A DNA stretch of 64,000 nucleotides, from positions 3,138,001 through 3,202,000 of the forward strand of contig NC_008609.1 in NCBI RefSeq assembly GCF_000015045.1, written 5' to 3'. A model generated the notes under the pieces. It had not been told where the DNA came from, did not search any database, and saw only the letters and a program-made list of their open reading frames with translations. Origin of the DNA: Pelobacter propionicus DSM 2379. Lineage in GTDB: Bacteria; Desulfobacterota; Desulfuromonadia; Geobacterales; Pseudopelobacteraceae. How positions within the stretch are numbered: position 1 is the first letter of the stretch; each line of letters opens with the position of its first letter. Position numbers and translations under genes: made by a program. Shown here piece after piece: positions 47,057 through 54,237 of this stretch.

Positions 47057-47845
47057 CTACAACAGCTCCCAGGCGGTCAGCTCGGCGATACTGTGCTGGA
47101 ACTTGCGCCGCGACTCACGGATCACGAAGGGGAGCGGACGTGGTTCTCCCAGCGGCCTGAAATGGGGCGCCAGCGCTTCCTGAAGACCGTCCAGGCTCCA
47201 GACCGCTCGACAGCCATCCCGGTATCCCCCCAGCCACTCCGCCTTGCGGGTATGCTCCTCCATCCAGCTGTAGGGCGAGCTGATCACCAGCACTCCCCCC
47301 GGCTTCAGCCTCCCCCGGATCGATGAGAGGAAGCGCCGCGGCGAGTGGAGCCGGTCGATCAGGTTGGCTGCCAGCACCAGGTCGTAGCCGGCAAACGCTG
47401 GCGGCAGATCGCAGGCATCGGCCCGATGGAATGAGACCCGTTCCCGGACATGCTCCAGTCCCAGTTCGGCAAGACTAATCACACGGAACGAGACGAGCTC
47501 TCCCTCCTCGGGAAGGGCATAACGCAGACTGCCCTCATTCCGCAGGCGGTTTGCCAGACAACAGAAACTGGCGGAGAAATCAAGGCCCGTAACCCGCCGA
47601 AAACCGCCCCGAGCCAACTCGAACGAACTCCTTCCCAGGGCGCATCCCAGATCCAGGGCATGCCCTTTGGCGCGCCCCTCCATCAGCTCCAGGCAGACTT
47701 CGGCGCAGGCGGCAGGCGCATTGGGCACGCCGAAATGTTCCTCGCCGTAATGGGCGTCGCAGTACTGGGCCGCCAGGGCATCGCTTTCATAGGCCGGTTC
47801 GCAGGCATCATTCACGGGATTTGACCTCCCCAGGATTCGTGCCAT
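47057..47845 (-). CDS. OvoA-type methyltransferase (putative 4-mercaptohistidine N1-methyltransferase)
   Basis: A 262-residue class I SAM methyltransferase. The core motif is ALDLGCALGRSSFELA, followed by VTGLDFSASF and a hydrophobic strand with DLVLAANLIDRL. The N-terminal YESDALAAQYCDAHYG and HFGVPNAPAACAEV, and the C-terminal PFVIRESRRKFQHS, resemble the methyltransferase part of OvoA and its stand-alone homologues, which methylate the imidazole of 4-mercaptohistidine in ovothiol synthesis. I recall this pattern from the family and could not align it. The sulfoxide synthase part is not in the window, so it must be elsewhere or the substrate differs. Confidence 0.7.
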   Translation of the reverse strand: MARILGRSNPVNDACEPAYESDALAAQYCDAHYGEEHFGVPNAPAACAEVCLELMEGRAKGHALDLGCALGRSSFELARGGFRRVTGLDFSASFCCLANRLRNEGSLRYALPEEGELVSFRVISLAELGLEHVRERVSFHRADACDLPPAFAGYDLVLAANLIDRLHSPRRFLSSIRGRLKPGGVLVISSPYSWMEEHTRKAEWLGGYRDGCRAVWSLDGLQEALAPHFRPLGEPRPLPFVIRESRRKFQHSIAELTAWELL

Positions 47846-48013
47846 TACAGCTTACGGCAACTCGGTCAGTATGCAATCCAACGACTTACCCGGCATGCAC
47901 TATTGGAAACAAGGCGTGGTAACGATTTTTGTAGACTGCCGGCCGCTGTTTCCCGTATTCTGACGGGCACAAATAATCGGCGCAAAGCCTACCACACACT
48001 GAAAGGTACAACA

Positions 48014-48481
48014 ATGGCACACGCTAAGAATGGCGACAAGGTAAAATTTCATTACAGCGCCACCCTGGAAGACGGCACTGTTTTCGACTCCACCTACGAA
48101 GAAATCTGCGAAGAAGAAGAATGCGGCTGCGAGGGCGAGATCGGCCCGATGGAACTGACCATCGGCGCGGGTGAGTTCTTCCCGGAGATTGAGCAGGCGC
48201 TGATCGGCATGGCCGTAGGCGAGAAGAAAAAGGTGATGATCCCCTCGGCGGATGCCTTTGGCGAATACGACCAGGAGAAGATCTTCACCGCCAAGCGGGA
48301 CGAAATTCCCGAAGACCTGCAGCCGGAAGTGGGCGATGCCTATACGCTGGCCAACGACAACGACGAAGAGGTGGATGTAACCGTCGTGGAGGTAACCGCT
48401 GACAGCGTCACCTTCGACTCCAATCACCCCCTGGCAGGCGAAGACCTGAACTTTGAAATCGAACTGATAGAGATCTTCTAG
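48014..48481 (+). CDS. slyD: FKBP-type peptidyl-prolyl isomerase, SlyD-like
   Basis: A 155-residue prolyl isomerase and chaperone. The FKBP domain is split by an insert-in-flap region (GEYDQEKIFTAKRDEIPEDL), and HPLAGEDLNFEIELIEI is the closing SlyD signature. The flap also carries an unusual acidic, cysteine-bearing insertion CEEEECGCEGE at about residues 32-42. The histidine-rich nickel-binding tail of E. coli SlyD is absent. GAAAGGTA precedes the ATG, and a strong terminator follows. Confidence 0.9.
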   Translation: MAHAKNGDKVKFHYSATLEDGTVFDSTYEEICEEEECGCEGEIGPMELTIGAGEFFPEIEQALIGMAVGEKKKVMIPSADAFGEYDQEKIFTAKRDEIPEDLQPEVGDAYTLANDNDEEVDVTVVEVTADSVTFDSNHPLAGEDLNFEIELIEIF

Positions 48482-48508
48482 AGAGTTCCCCCCACGGATT
48501 CACTGCAC

Positions 48509-48548
48509 AACGACTTCCGGGGCCGTGCCCGGGAGTCGTTGTTTTTTT
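48509..48548 (+). terminator. Intrinsic terminator after slyD
   Basis: AACGACT (48509-48515) pairs with AGTCGTT (48534-48540), with CCGGG/CCCGG extending the stem, followed by a run of seven T. A textbook intrinsic terminator. Confidence 0.85.
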
Positions 48549-48568
48549 GCGTCCGCACCATCGCCCCC

Positions 48569-49597
48569 ATGACCCCATCCCCAACAACAGACCGCGACAA
48601 CCCGACGCCACCACGTCTCCTGCCCGGGCCAGCGCACCCCCCGACGCTCCCCTGGCGCCAGGGGCAGACTCCGCTCATGCTCGCTCCCATGCAGGGGGTG
48701 ACCAACAGCGCCCTGCGCTCCCTGTTCATCGACTGGGTCCGACCGGATGTGGTCTTCACCGAATTCATGCGCGTCAACCCCGCTGCCGCACAGAGACGCC
48801 TCTCGGCGGCCGACCTGGCCGAGGCGGGTTCAGCCGGAGATGATGTCCCCCTTGTGGTGCAACTGATCGGCCATGGCAGGGAAGCGCTCGTTTCGGGCAG
48901 TCAGGCGGCCCAGGATGCCGGAGCAGCGCACATCAACCTGAACATGGGCTGTCCCTACGGCCGCATGACCAGCGGCCAGACCGGCGGCGGTATGCTGCGC
49001 TCCCCCCAGGAACTTTCAAGCATCATACCTGCACTGCGCAAGACCATCAGGGGAACTTTCTCCATCAAACTGCGCTCCGGTTACGACAACCCCCGTCAGA
49101 TATTCGACCTGCTGCCGCTCTTCGAAGCATCGGGAGTGGATTTCCTAGTTCTGCATCCCCGCACAGTACTGCAGAAGTACGCTGGTTTCGCCGACCACGG
49201 CATCACGGCCGAAGCGGTCCAAAGGAGCACCCTGCCGATCATCGCCAACGGGGATATCCGCAGCGTAGCAACGGGGCGGCATGTGCTGCGGGAAACCGGC
49301 GCAGCCGGACTGATGCTGGGGCGGGGCGCCATATCCGACCCCCTGCTCTTCCAGCGCCTGCGCAACTGCGCCCCTCCCGACCCGCAACCACAGGAACGGG
49401 CGGCGATGCTCTCCCGCTATCTGGATGAGTTGCTGACCCGCTACCAGACCCTGTTCTGCGGTGAAGCCCAGATACTGGGTAAAATCAAGGAGATCGTATC
49501 CACCATCCATGAACCTGCCTTTGAAAAAGGCTTCCATCGGCTAAAAAAGGCCCGCAGAATCGAGGCCTTCAGGGAGCTTTTGGCGGAACTGGCCTGA
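48569..49597 (+). CDS. dus: tRNA-dihydrouridine synthase
   Basis: A 342-residue FMN enzyme reducing uridine in tRNA D-loops. LAPMQGVTNSALR begins the TIM barrel, NMGCPYGRMTSGQTGGGML contains the catalytic Cys, LHPRTVLQKYAG holds active-site residues, and IIANGDIRS with GLMLGRGAISDP binds FMN phosphate. The start is uncertain: the ATG at 48569 has no clear binding site, and the next ATG at 48677 would begin at the barrel itself. A TTG at 48539 lies within the slyD terminator and is rejected. It is more divergent than DusA/B/C, so which uridine it modifies is open. Confidence 0.86.
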   Translation: MTPSPTTDRDNPTPPRLLPGPAHPPTLPWRQGQTPLMLAPMQGVTNSALRSLFIDWVRPDVVFTEFMRVNPAAAQRRLSAADLAEAGSAGDDVPLVVQLIGHGREALVSGSQAAQDAGAAHINLNMGCPYGRMTSGQTGGGMLRSPQELSSIIPALRKTIRGTFSIKLRSGYDNPRQIFDLLPLFEASGVDFLVLHPRTVLQKYAGFADHGITAEAVQRSTLPIIANGDIRSVATGRHVLRETGAAGLMLGRGAISDPLLFQRLRNCAPPDPQPQERAAMLSRYLDELLTRYQTLFCGEAQILGKIKEIVSTIHEPAFEKGFHRLKKARRIEAFRELLAELA

Positions 49598-49600
49598 CCC

Positions 49601-49825
49601 TTGGAAACGCAACCCACCTTCGACCACCAGAAACTGCTGGATCTTGCCGCAATGCGCATGCCCTTTGGAAAGTATGCCGGGCGCTTGCTGATCGACCTTC
49701 CCGAGGGGTATGTGGTCTGGTTTGCCCAAGAGGGCTTCCCCAAGGGAAAACTGGGTGACATGCTGCGCACGGTGTATGAAATCAAGGTCAACGGCCTGGA
49801 GTACCTCTTCGATTCCCTGCGCTGA
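49601..49825 (+). CDS. DUF3820 family small protein
   Basis: A 74-residue protein with RMPFGKYAGRLLIDLPEGY and VVWFAQEGFPKGKLG, the DUF3820 core. The start is TTG at 49601, three bases after the dus stop; the family normally includes the FDHQKLLDLA stretch before the core, so the internal ATG at 49652 is less likely. Function unknown; translational coupling with dus is likely. A long hairpin follows. Confidence 0.8.
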   Translation: METQPTFDHQKLLDLAAMRMPFGKYAGRLLIDLPEGYVVWFAQEGFPKGKLGDMLRTVYEIKVNGLEYLFDSLR

Positions 49826-49855
49826 GAGACGTTACCACAATACCCCCCCAAAAAA

Positions 49856-49889
49856 ACAGGCGGCACCGGAGGTTTCCGGTGCCGCCTGT
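49856..49889. terminator. 15-bp perfect hairpin after DUF3820 gene
   Basis: ACAGGCGGCACCGGA (49856-49870) pairs perfectly with 49875-49889 around a 4-base loop. On the plus strand it is preceded by an A-run and has no T-run after it; on the minus strand it is followed by seven T. So it is a classic terminator in the minus direction and probably also stops the plus-strand dus transcript. Confidence 0.75.
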
Positions 49890-49939
49890 ACTGTCAGTTC
49901 ATGTTTCCGGGCAATGACGCCCTCCCCCCCGAGCGTAAT

Positions 49940-49968
49940 TTGACAACTATAGCGTGAACTTTTTTAAA
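49940..49968 (+). promoter_or_regulatory. Predicted promoter of the candidate ncRNA
   Basis: A perfect TTGACA (49940-49945) is followed after 17 bases by TTTAAA (49963-49968, 4 of 6). The start point would be near 49975. A second -10-like TATAGT at 50000-50005 has no partner -35. Confidence 0.45.
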
Positions 49969-49974
49969 AAAACA

Positions 49975-50205
49975 GCCTGTTTTTTTGGATTTTCAGGGTT
50001 ATAGTTTACTCAAGGTAGCGCTACCGATACGAAGTAACCAAGGTACAAAGGAGGGCCACACTATAGAAGAAGCTACTCCAGACCACCATAGGCAATTGCA
50101 GAATCCGTCCGGCGCAACCTACGGGAGCCGGAACTAACCCTATATTAAGGGGCACGGAATTATCATGACACTGAAGGCCCGCGAAGGTTGCGGGCCTTAC
50201 TTTTT
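49975..50205 (+). ncRNA. Candidate independent structured non-coding RNA
   Basis: A stretch with promoter, foldable body and intrinsic terminator but no convincing reading frame. Visible pairings: P1 AGGGTTA (49995-50001) with TAACCCT (50135-50141); P2 TTACT (50006-50010) with AGTAA (50033-50037), enclosing GGTA/TACC (50014-50025) with a GCGC loop; P3 GGAG (50050-50053) with CTCC (50076-50079); P4 TCCGGC (50108-50113) with GCCGGA (50127-50132). The 3' arm of P1 can instead form CCCT/AGGG (50138-50151), a possible switch. The only gene after it is on the opposite strand, so it is not a simple leader. I compared it from memory with 6S, SRP, tmRNA, RNase P and common riboswitches and saw no match. 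Confidence 0.45.
50174..50205 (+). terminator. Intrinsic terminator of the candidate ncRNA
   Basis: AAGGCCCGC (50174-50182) pairs perfectly with GCGGGCCTT (50190-50198), loop of 7, followed by AC and five T (50201-50205). It is well clear of the glycosyltransferase end at 50267. Confidence 0.8.
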
Positions 50206-50266
50206 GCGCGCCCGAATTTTCAGAGCGAAGCGGCTGATCCAGGTGTTTGAAAACATTCGACTGCTG

Positions 50267-51328
50267 CTACTCCCGCAACGGGGGGGCACCTCCCAGCACC
50301 CTCCCATACACCCGGGCATAGCGCCGCGCCTCACGGAATGGAGAGCAACGTTTGAGAACATAGCTCCTGCCCAACTCCCCCATCCTGTTCCCCACTGCGG
50401 GGTCAGCCAGCAGTTCCCGTACCAGAGTCCTCATTTCATCGTCGCTTCCGTAGAGCCAACCGGTCCTGCCGTGACGGATCAGGGAGCGATTTCCCGACAC
50501 ATCCCGCGCCAGCACTGGCCTGGCCATGCTCATCGCCTCCAGCAGGGAGTTGGCCATCCCCCCTTCGAAGTGTGAACAGTTCAGCACCAGATCCGCCGCG
50601 GTAAACAGCGCACCCATGCGCTGCCAGGGAATATCTCCCAGGAGACGCACCCAGGCCAGACAGGCGGCCCGTTCTCCCACAATGCGGGCGTACTCCGGGT
50701 CAAGGGCGCCGCCGGCAAGCACGAGGCGCAGGGAGGGGAACTCTTCGGCCAGGGGAGCCAGGGCGTCCAGGGCGGCCACCACTCCCTTCACCGGCCGCAG
50801 GGCAGCCGGCAGGAACGCCACAAACTCGTCCGCAGCGCGGCAAAGGGGCTCAGAAACCGGCAGAGGTTGAACTCCCTGGGGGATAACAGCAATCCTTCCG
50901 GCGACATCGGGAAAAAATTCCACCAGTCGTCGCGCCATCAGCGGATCGAAGCAGGTAATGGAGGCTGCGCCGGCCATGGCCCGCCGGGTCGCGGGAGCAT
51001 CGCGCAGGAGCGGGTCGAACAGGTCGCTGCCGGTGATGGTGATCAGGTAGGGAATTCCCAGACAACGGGCAAGCTCCTGGGCAACCGGACCGCTATGGAA
51101 AGCGTGAAAGGCGTGCAGCAGCAGGGGGCGTTGCCGGTCCAGCAGCGCCTGCTGTTCTGCCAGTGTCAGTCTGTCCAGGGGAAGCATGTCAGCCAGGACA
51201 CCCGCTTCCGGTAGATGGGCGGTTATACGGCGAACCGTGGTGATATTGCCCCGGACAGGGCCGATGCTATAGGGGCAGATGAGTGCTACCCGCACCCAGA
51301 CCGCCCGACAGCCGGAAACGCGCGCCAC
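50267..51328 (-). CDS. GT-B glycosyltransferase (family 4; GLT1D1/SenB-like)
   Basis: A 353-residue glycosyltransferase with two Rossmann domains. The donor-site motif is in HFEGGMANSLLEAMSMARPVLA, and ITGSDLFDPLLRD, GALDPEY and SGNRSLI resemble the GLT1D1/SenB-like group of GT4 proteins. The frame extends to 51520, but that part overlaps the glycerate kinase gene. The GTG at 51328 has GGAGG 8 bases upstream and gives the N-terminus leading to VRVALICPYSIG. It lies 46 bases after the glycerate kinase gene on the same strand. Acceptor unknown; no EPS or LPS genes adjoin it. Confidence 0.82.
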   Translation of the reverse strand: MARVSGCRAVWVRVALICPYSIGPVRGNITTVRRITAHLPEAGVLADMLPLDRLTLAEQQALLDRQRPLLLHAFHAFHSGPVAQELARCLGIPYLITITGSDLFDPLLRDAPATRRAMAGAASITCFDPLMARRLVEFFPDVAGRIAVIPQGVQPLPVSEPLCRAADEFVAFLPAALRPVKGVVAALDALAPLAEEFPSLRLVLAGGALDPEYARIVGERAACLAWVRLLGDIPWQRMGALFTAADLVLNCSHFEGGMANSLLEAMSMARPVLARDVSGNRSLIRHGRTGWLYGSDDEMRTLVRELLADPAVGNRMGELGRSYVLKRCSPFREARRYARVYGRVLGGAPPLRE

Positions 51329-51374
51329 CGCCCCAGCCTCCTGCAACACCATCCAGAGGCATCGGCAGGGCTCT

Positions 51375-52526
51375 TCACCGTCGCCCCCCCAGTCCACGTC
51401 CCACCCGCAACAGACGGCAAACGCGGCTGGTGGCGGTCTCCACCAACTCGGCGGCCCGGGCCATGCAATCCTCCAGCGGCATGGGACAGGAAACAATGCC
51501 GAGCAGCGCATCGATGCCATGCTCCAACAATTGCTCGGCCCCCGCGCCCAGCCCCCCCGAGAGACAGATCACCGGCACTCCGCCGTTGCGCGCCAGCCGA
51601 GCCACCCCCAACGGCGCCTTGCCGTGGGCAGTCTGAGCATCGCTGCACCCCTCGCCGGTGATCACGAGGTCGGCCGTCTTCAGGGCCTCGGCAAACCCCA
51701 CCGCATCCAGCACTATTTTCACGCCGGGAAGCAAGCTGGCATTGGTGAAGTAGCGCAGGCCGGCCCCCAAGCCTCCGGCAGCCCCGCTACCGGCCTGGTC
51801 GGAGACGTTCCTTGCAATGGCCTGTTCCACGACCTGGGAGTAGTGCTCAAGCGCCCGATCCAGTTCACGCACCATCTCCGGAGTGGCCCCCTTCTGGGGA
51901 CCGTAGATGACCGAAGCCCCGTTTTCCCCGCAGAGCGGGTTAGTGACATCACAGGCAACCTGTAGGGAGGTTTCAACCAGGCGGGGATCAAGCCCGTCCA
52001 GATCGACCCGTGCCAACCTCGCCAAGGCAGCACCCCCCTCGGGGAGTTCGGTTCCGTCCGCATCCAGGAAACGCACCCCCAACGCCCGTGCCATGCCCGC
52101 CCCGCCGTCATTGGTGGCGCTGCCGCCGATACCGACGATCAAGCGGCGCAGACCGGCATCCAAGGCAGCCCGGATCAGCTCTCCCGTACCACAGGTGCTG
52201 GCCCGGAGCGGGTTGCGCCGCTCCGGCGCCACCAGCGGCAGACCCGAGGCCGCGGCCATCTCGATCACCGCGGTCGCTCCGTCCCCCAGAATGCCCCAGC
52301 GGGCCATGACCGGCTCACCCAACGGACCGCTCACCTCCTGGCAGACAAATCTGCCACTGGTGGCCGCCACCAGAGCCTCCACGGTCCCTTCGCCCCCATC
52401 GGCAACCGGAAGGGAGACGATCTCCGCATCGGGGAAGACGGAGACGATTCCCCGCGCCATTGCCTCCGCTACTTCTACCGCCGACAGGCTCCCCTTGTAG
52501 GAATCAGGTGCAATGATGATTCGCAT
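51375..52526 (-). CDS. glxK: Glycerate kinase (GarK/GlxK family)
   Basis: A 383-residue kinase phosphorylating glycerate. The start MRIIIAPDSYKGSLSA, the GGEGTVEAL, GIGGSATNDGGAGMA and GAAGGLGAGL motifs are family hallmarks. The segment usually read as TGEGxxDxQT is TGEGCSDAQTAHGKAP here. No RBS is obvious on the minus strand beyond AAGGGAAG upstream of the ATG. It and the downstream glycosyltransferase gene probably share a transcript, which raises the idea of a glycerate-linked sugar such as glucosylglycerate, but that is inference only. Confidence 0.9.
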   Translation of the reverse strand: MRIIIAPDSYKGSLSAVEVAEAMARGIVSVFPDAEIVSLPVADGGEGTVEALVAATSGRFVCQEVSGPLGEPVMARWGILGDGATAVIEMAAASGLPLVAPERRNPLRASTCGTGELIRAALDAGLRRLIVGIGGSATNDGGAGMARALGVRFLDADGTELPEGGAALARLARVDLDGLDPRLVETSLQVACDVTNPLCGENGASVIYGPQKGATPEMVRELDRALEHYSQVVEQAIARNVSDQAGSGAAGGLGAGLRYFTNASLLPGVKIVLDAVGFAEALKTADLVITGEGCSDAQTAHGKAPLGVARLARNGGVPVICLSGGLGAGAEQLLEHGIDALLGIVSCPMPLEDCMARAAELVETATSRVCRLLRVGRGLGGRR

Positions 52527-52687
52527 GACAGTATGCTTCCCTTCTGGATGTCCGCATTCGTTCCTGCTATAGTGCGCCGCTGCGCGAAAGCGCAGTCAGC
52601 ACCCCCGGATTCAGCCGTAACCGTTTCGCCTGGGTTTGCCTTGGACGGTTATGGGGATAGACTCATCAACAGGGAGAACGGATCACC

Positions 52688-53308
52688 ATGAACCTGCTGT
52701 ACACCCTCGACCTGCTGGGAACCGCCGCCTTCGCCGCCTCGGGCGCCCTGGCAGCCATCCGCCGCGACATGGACATCTTCGGCGTCATGGTGCTGGGTCT
52801 CGTCACCGCCACCGGCGGCGGCACCCTGCGTGACCTGCTGCTGGGCGACACCCCGCCGTTCATCTTCAAGGACGAGACCTACCTGTATCTCTCCATCGCC
52901 ATTTCCCTGCTGGTATTCCTCTTTCACCACACCTTAAGCCGCCTCACCCACCCTCTGACCTTCTTCGATGCGGTGGGGCTGGGAACGTTCGTGGTCATCG
53001 GCACCAGCAAGGCCCTGGAGTTCCAGTTCGGCTTCGTCGGCTCGGTCATGGCGGGAGTCATGACCGCCACCGCAGGCGGCATGATCCGCGACATGCTCTC
53101 AAACCGCGTACCCATGGTGCTCCAGAAGGAGGTGTACGCCTCGGCCTGCCTGGTCGGCGGAATACTGCTGACCCTGCTGCACCGCAGTGGCATGCCCCGC
53201 ACCTTTGCGCTGCTCGCCTCGGCCTTCACCGTCATCACCCTGCGGCTCCTGGCCGTGCGATTCAACTGGTCGCTCCCCCGCGCCCGTTACGGGAATGCAC
53301 AGCACTGA
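52688..53308 (+). CDS. TRIC/UPF0126 family seven-helix membrane protein (YadS/YicG-like)
   Basis: A 206-residue polytopic membrane protein with about seven hydrophobic helices. The internal duplication shows as TATGGGTLRDLLLGD (about residue 40) and TATAGGMIRDML (about 125), glycine-rich kinked helices as in bacterial TRIC channels. Family members form potassium or small-molecule channels; the bacterial role is not settled. GGGAGAACGG precedes the ATG. It is divergent from the glycerate kinase gene. Confidence 0.86.
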   Translation: MNLLYTLDLLGTAAFAASGALAAIRRDMDIFGVMVLGLVTATGGGTLRDLLLGDTPPFIFKDETYLYLSIAISLLVFLFHHTLSRLTHPLTFFDAVGLGTFVVIGTSKALEFQFGFVGSVMAGVMTATAGGMIRDMLSNRVPMVLQKEVYASACLVGGILLTLLHRSGMPRTFALLASAFTVITLRLLAVRFNWSLPRARYGNAQH

Positions 53309-53374
53309 GAGCAGATATTTCAAAGGCAGTTCTCCCCTTCCAACCCCACCCGGGATCTTCAGATCACCGCCCCA

Positions 53375-54109
53375 TCAGAGCCGGGACTCGCGCACCTGCG
53401 CGTTATGTCGAGCCAGCCCGCGCAGGTGCTGGCGAAGGGCCAGTTCACTCACAAGCCCCTGTTCCACGAAGTAGCGTCCGATCTGCTGCTGCATGGAACG
53501 CTGGTGCAGCAGGATCAGGTTGAGCTGGGACTGGGTCAGAAGCCCCAGCGCCACGGCCCGTTCGCCAAAAGATCCGACGATCTCGGTGGCAGCAAGGACC
53601 GCCGACACATCCGCCTCGTTCAGCCATCCCCAGGAGCGGGCAAAGTCCCCCAGGGGCGGGCGCTGGTCACGCTGCCAGATCATGGCCCGCACAACAGCCT
53701 GATAGGAAACCGCTCCGCTGTAGTAGAGGTAGAGTCCCAGCTTCAGTTCGATGGTGGGAAAGGCCCCCTGGTAGTACTGCTCGCCCGGCACCGGCTCCAC
53801 CGGCTCCACCCGGAAAAAAGGCTTTTTGGGCGAAACGGCGCGGCGCAGGGGAAGGCGCGGCCTGTGCCGATCCTGGAGGAACTCATTGATCAGGTTGTAG
53901 GCCTCCACCGAACAACGGAACAGCGCGGTACGCCGGGCCTGGCCGTCTGCCTCGCCGCAGGCGTCGGGATGGCACTCCCAGACGCGATTGCGATAGGCAT
54001 TCTTCAACCGGTCGACCTCGATACGACAGAGAAATTCCCGGCTGACATCTGCCGTAGGAAACAGGATGCGGCAGGCATCCATCAGTTCAGCTTCCTGCCG
54101 TAGGGACAT
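53375..54109 (-). CDS. J-domain protein with MshEN/T2SSE_N-like C-terminus
   Basis: A 244-residue protein. The N-terminal 60 residues look like a J domain: YRNRVWECHPDACG places the invariant HPD at 47-49. The C-terminal part (about 125-235) has two repeats of a helical pattern (PPLGDFARSWGWLNEADVSAVL; IGRYFVEQGLVSELALRQHL in pieces) like the GxLLVxxGxLxxxxLxxAL units of type II/IV secretion ATPase N-domains. The ATG at 54109 follows GAGGAG; a start at 54214 is possible but unsupported. It might recruit DnaK to a secretion or pilus complex. No such complex is encoded nearby. Confidence 0.7.
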   Translation of the reverse strand: MSLRQEAELMDACRILFPTADVSREFLCRIEVDRLKNAYRNRVWECHPDACGEADGQARRTALFRCSVEAYNLINEFLQDRHRPRLPLRRAVSPKKPFFRVEPVEPVPGEQYYQGAFPTIELKLGLYLYYSGAVSYQAVVRAMIWQRDQRPPLGDFARSWGWLNEADVSAVLAATEIVGSFGERAVALGLLTQSQLNLILLHQRSMQQQIGRYFVEQGLVSELALRQHLRGLARHNAQVRESRL

Positions 54110-54237
54110 GGGCTCCTCGCATGGTGTAAAAATCGTTGCGGACGGCAAACTGCCGAAGAGGGAAGAACCGGAAAAAGAGCGTTCCTCCGGCAGGGTGCCC
54201 CGCACAGCATTCATATACCATAACGCGGATAGGCGAG

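Noticed and set aside
50014-50025. LacI-family operator reading of GGTAGCGCTACC
   Set aside because: A perfect palindrome could be an operator, but it lies downstream of the promoter inside the RNA body, has no regulator gene nearby, and fits as the tip of stem P2.
50051-50136. Short reading frame after AAAGGAGG inside the candidate ncRNA
   Set aside because: The 24-codon frame would need an ATA start and has no known protein character; it is more likely accidental within a structured RNA.
49975-50205. 6S RNA, SRP RNA, tmRNA, or c-di-GMP (GEMM) riboswitch
   Set aside because: GGTAGCGCTACCGAT recalls the end of a GEMM aptamer, but the upstream GCAAACC/AAAGCC elements are missing. The 5' and 3' ends do not pair as in 6S, and the SRP loop and tmRNA tag features are absent.
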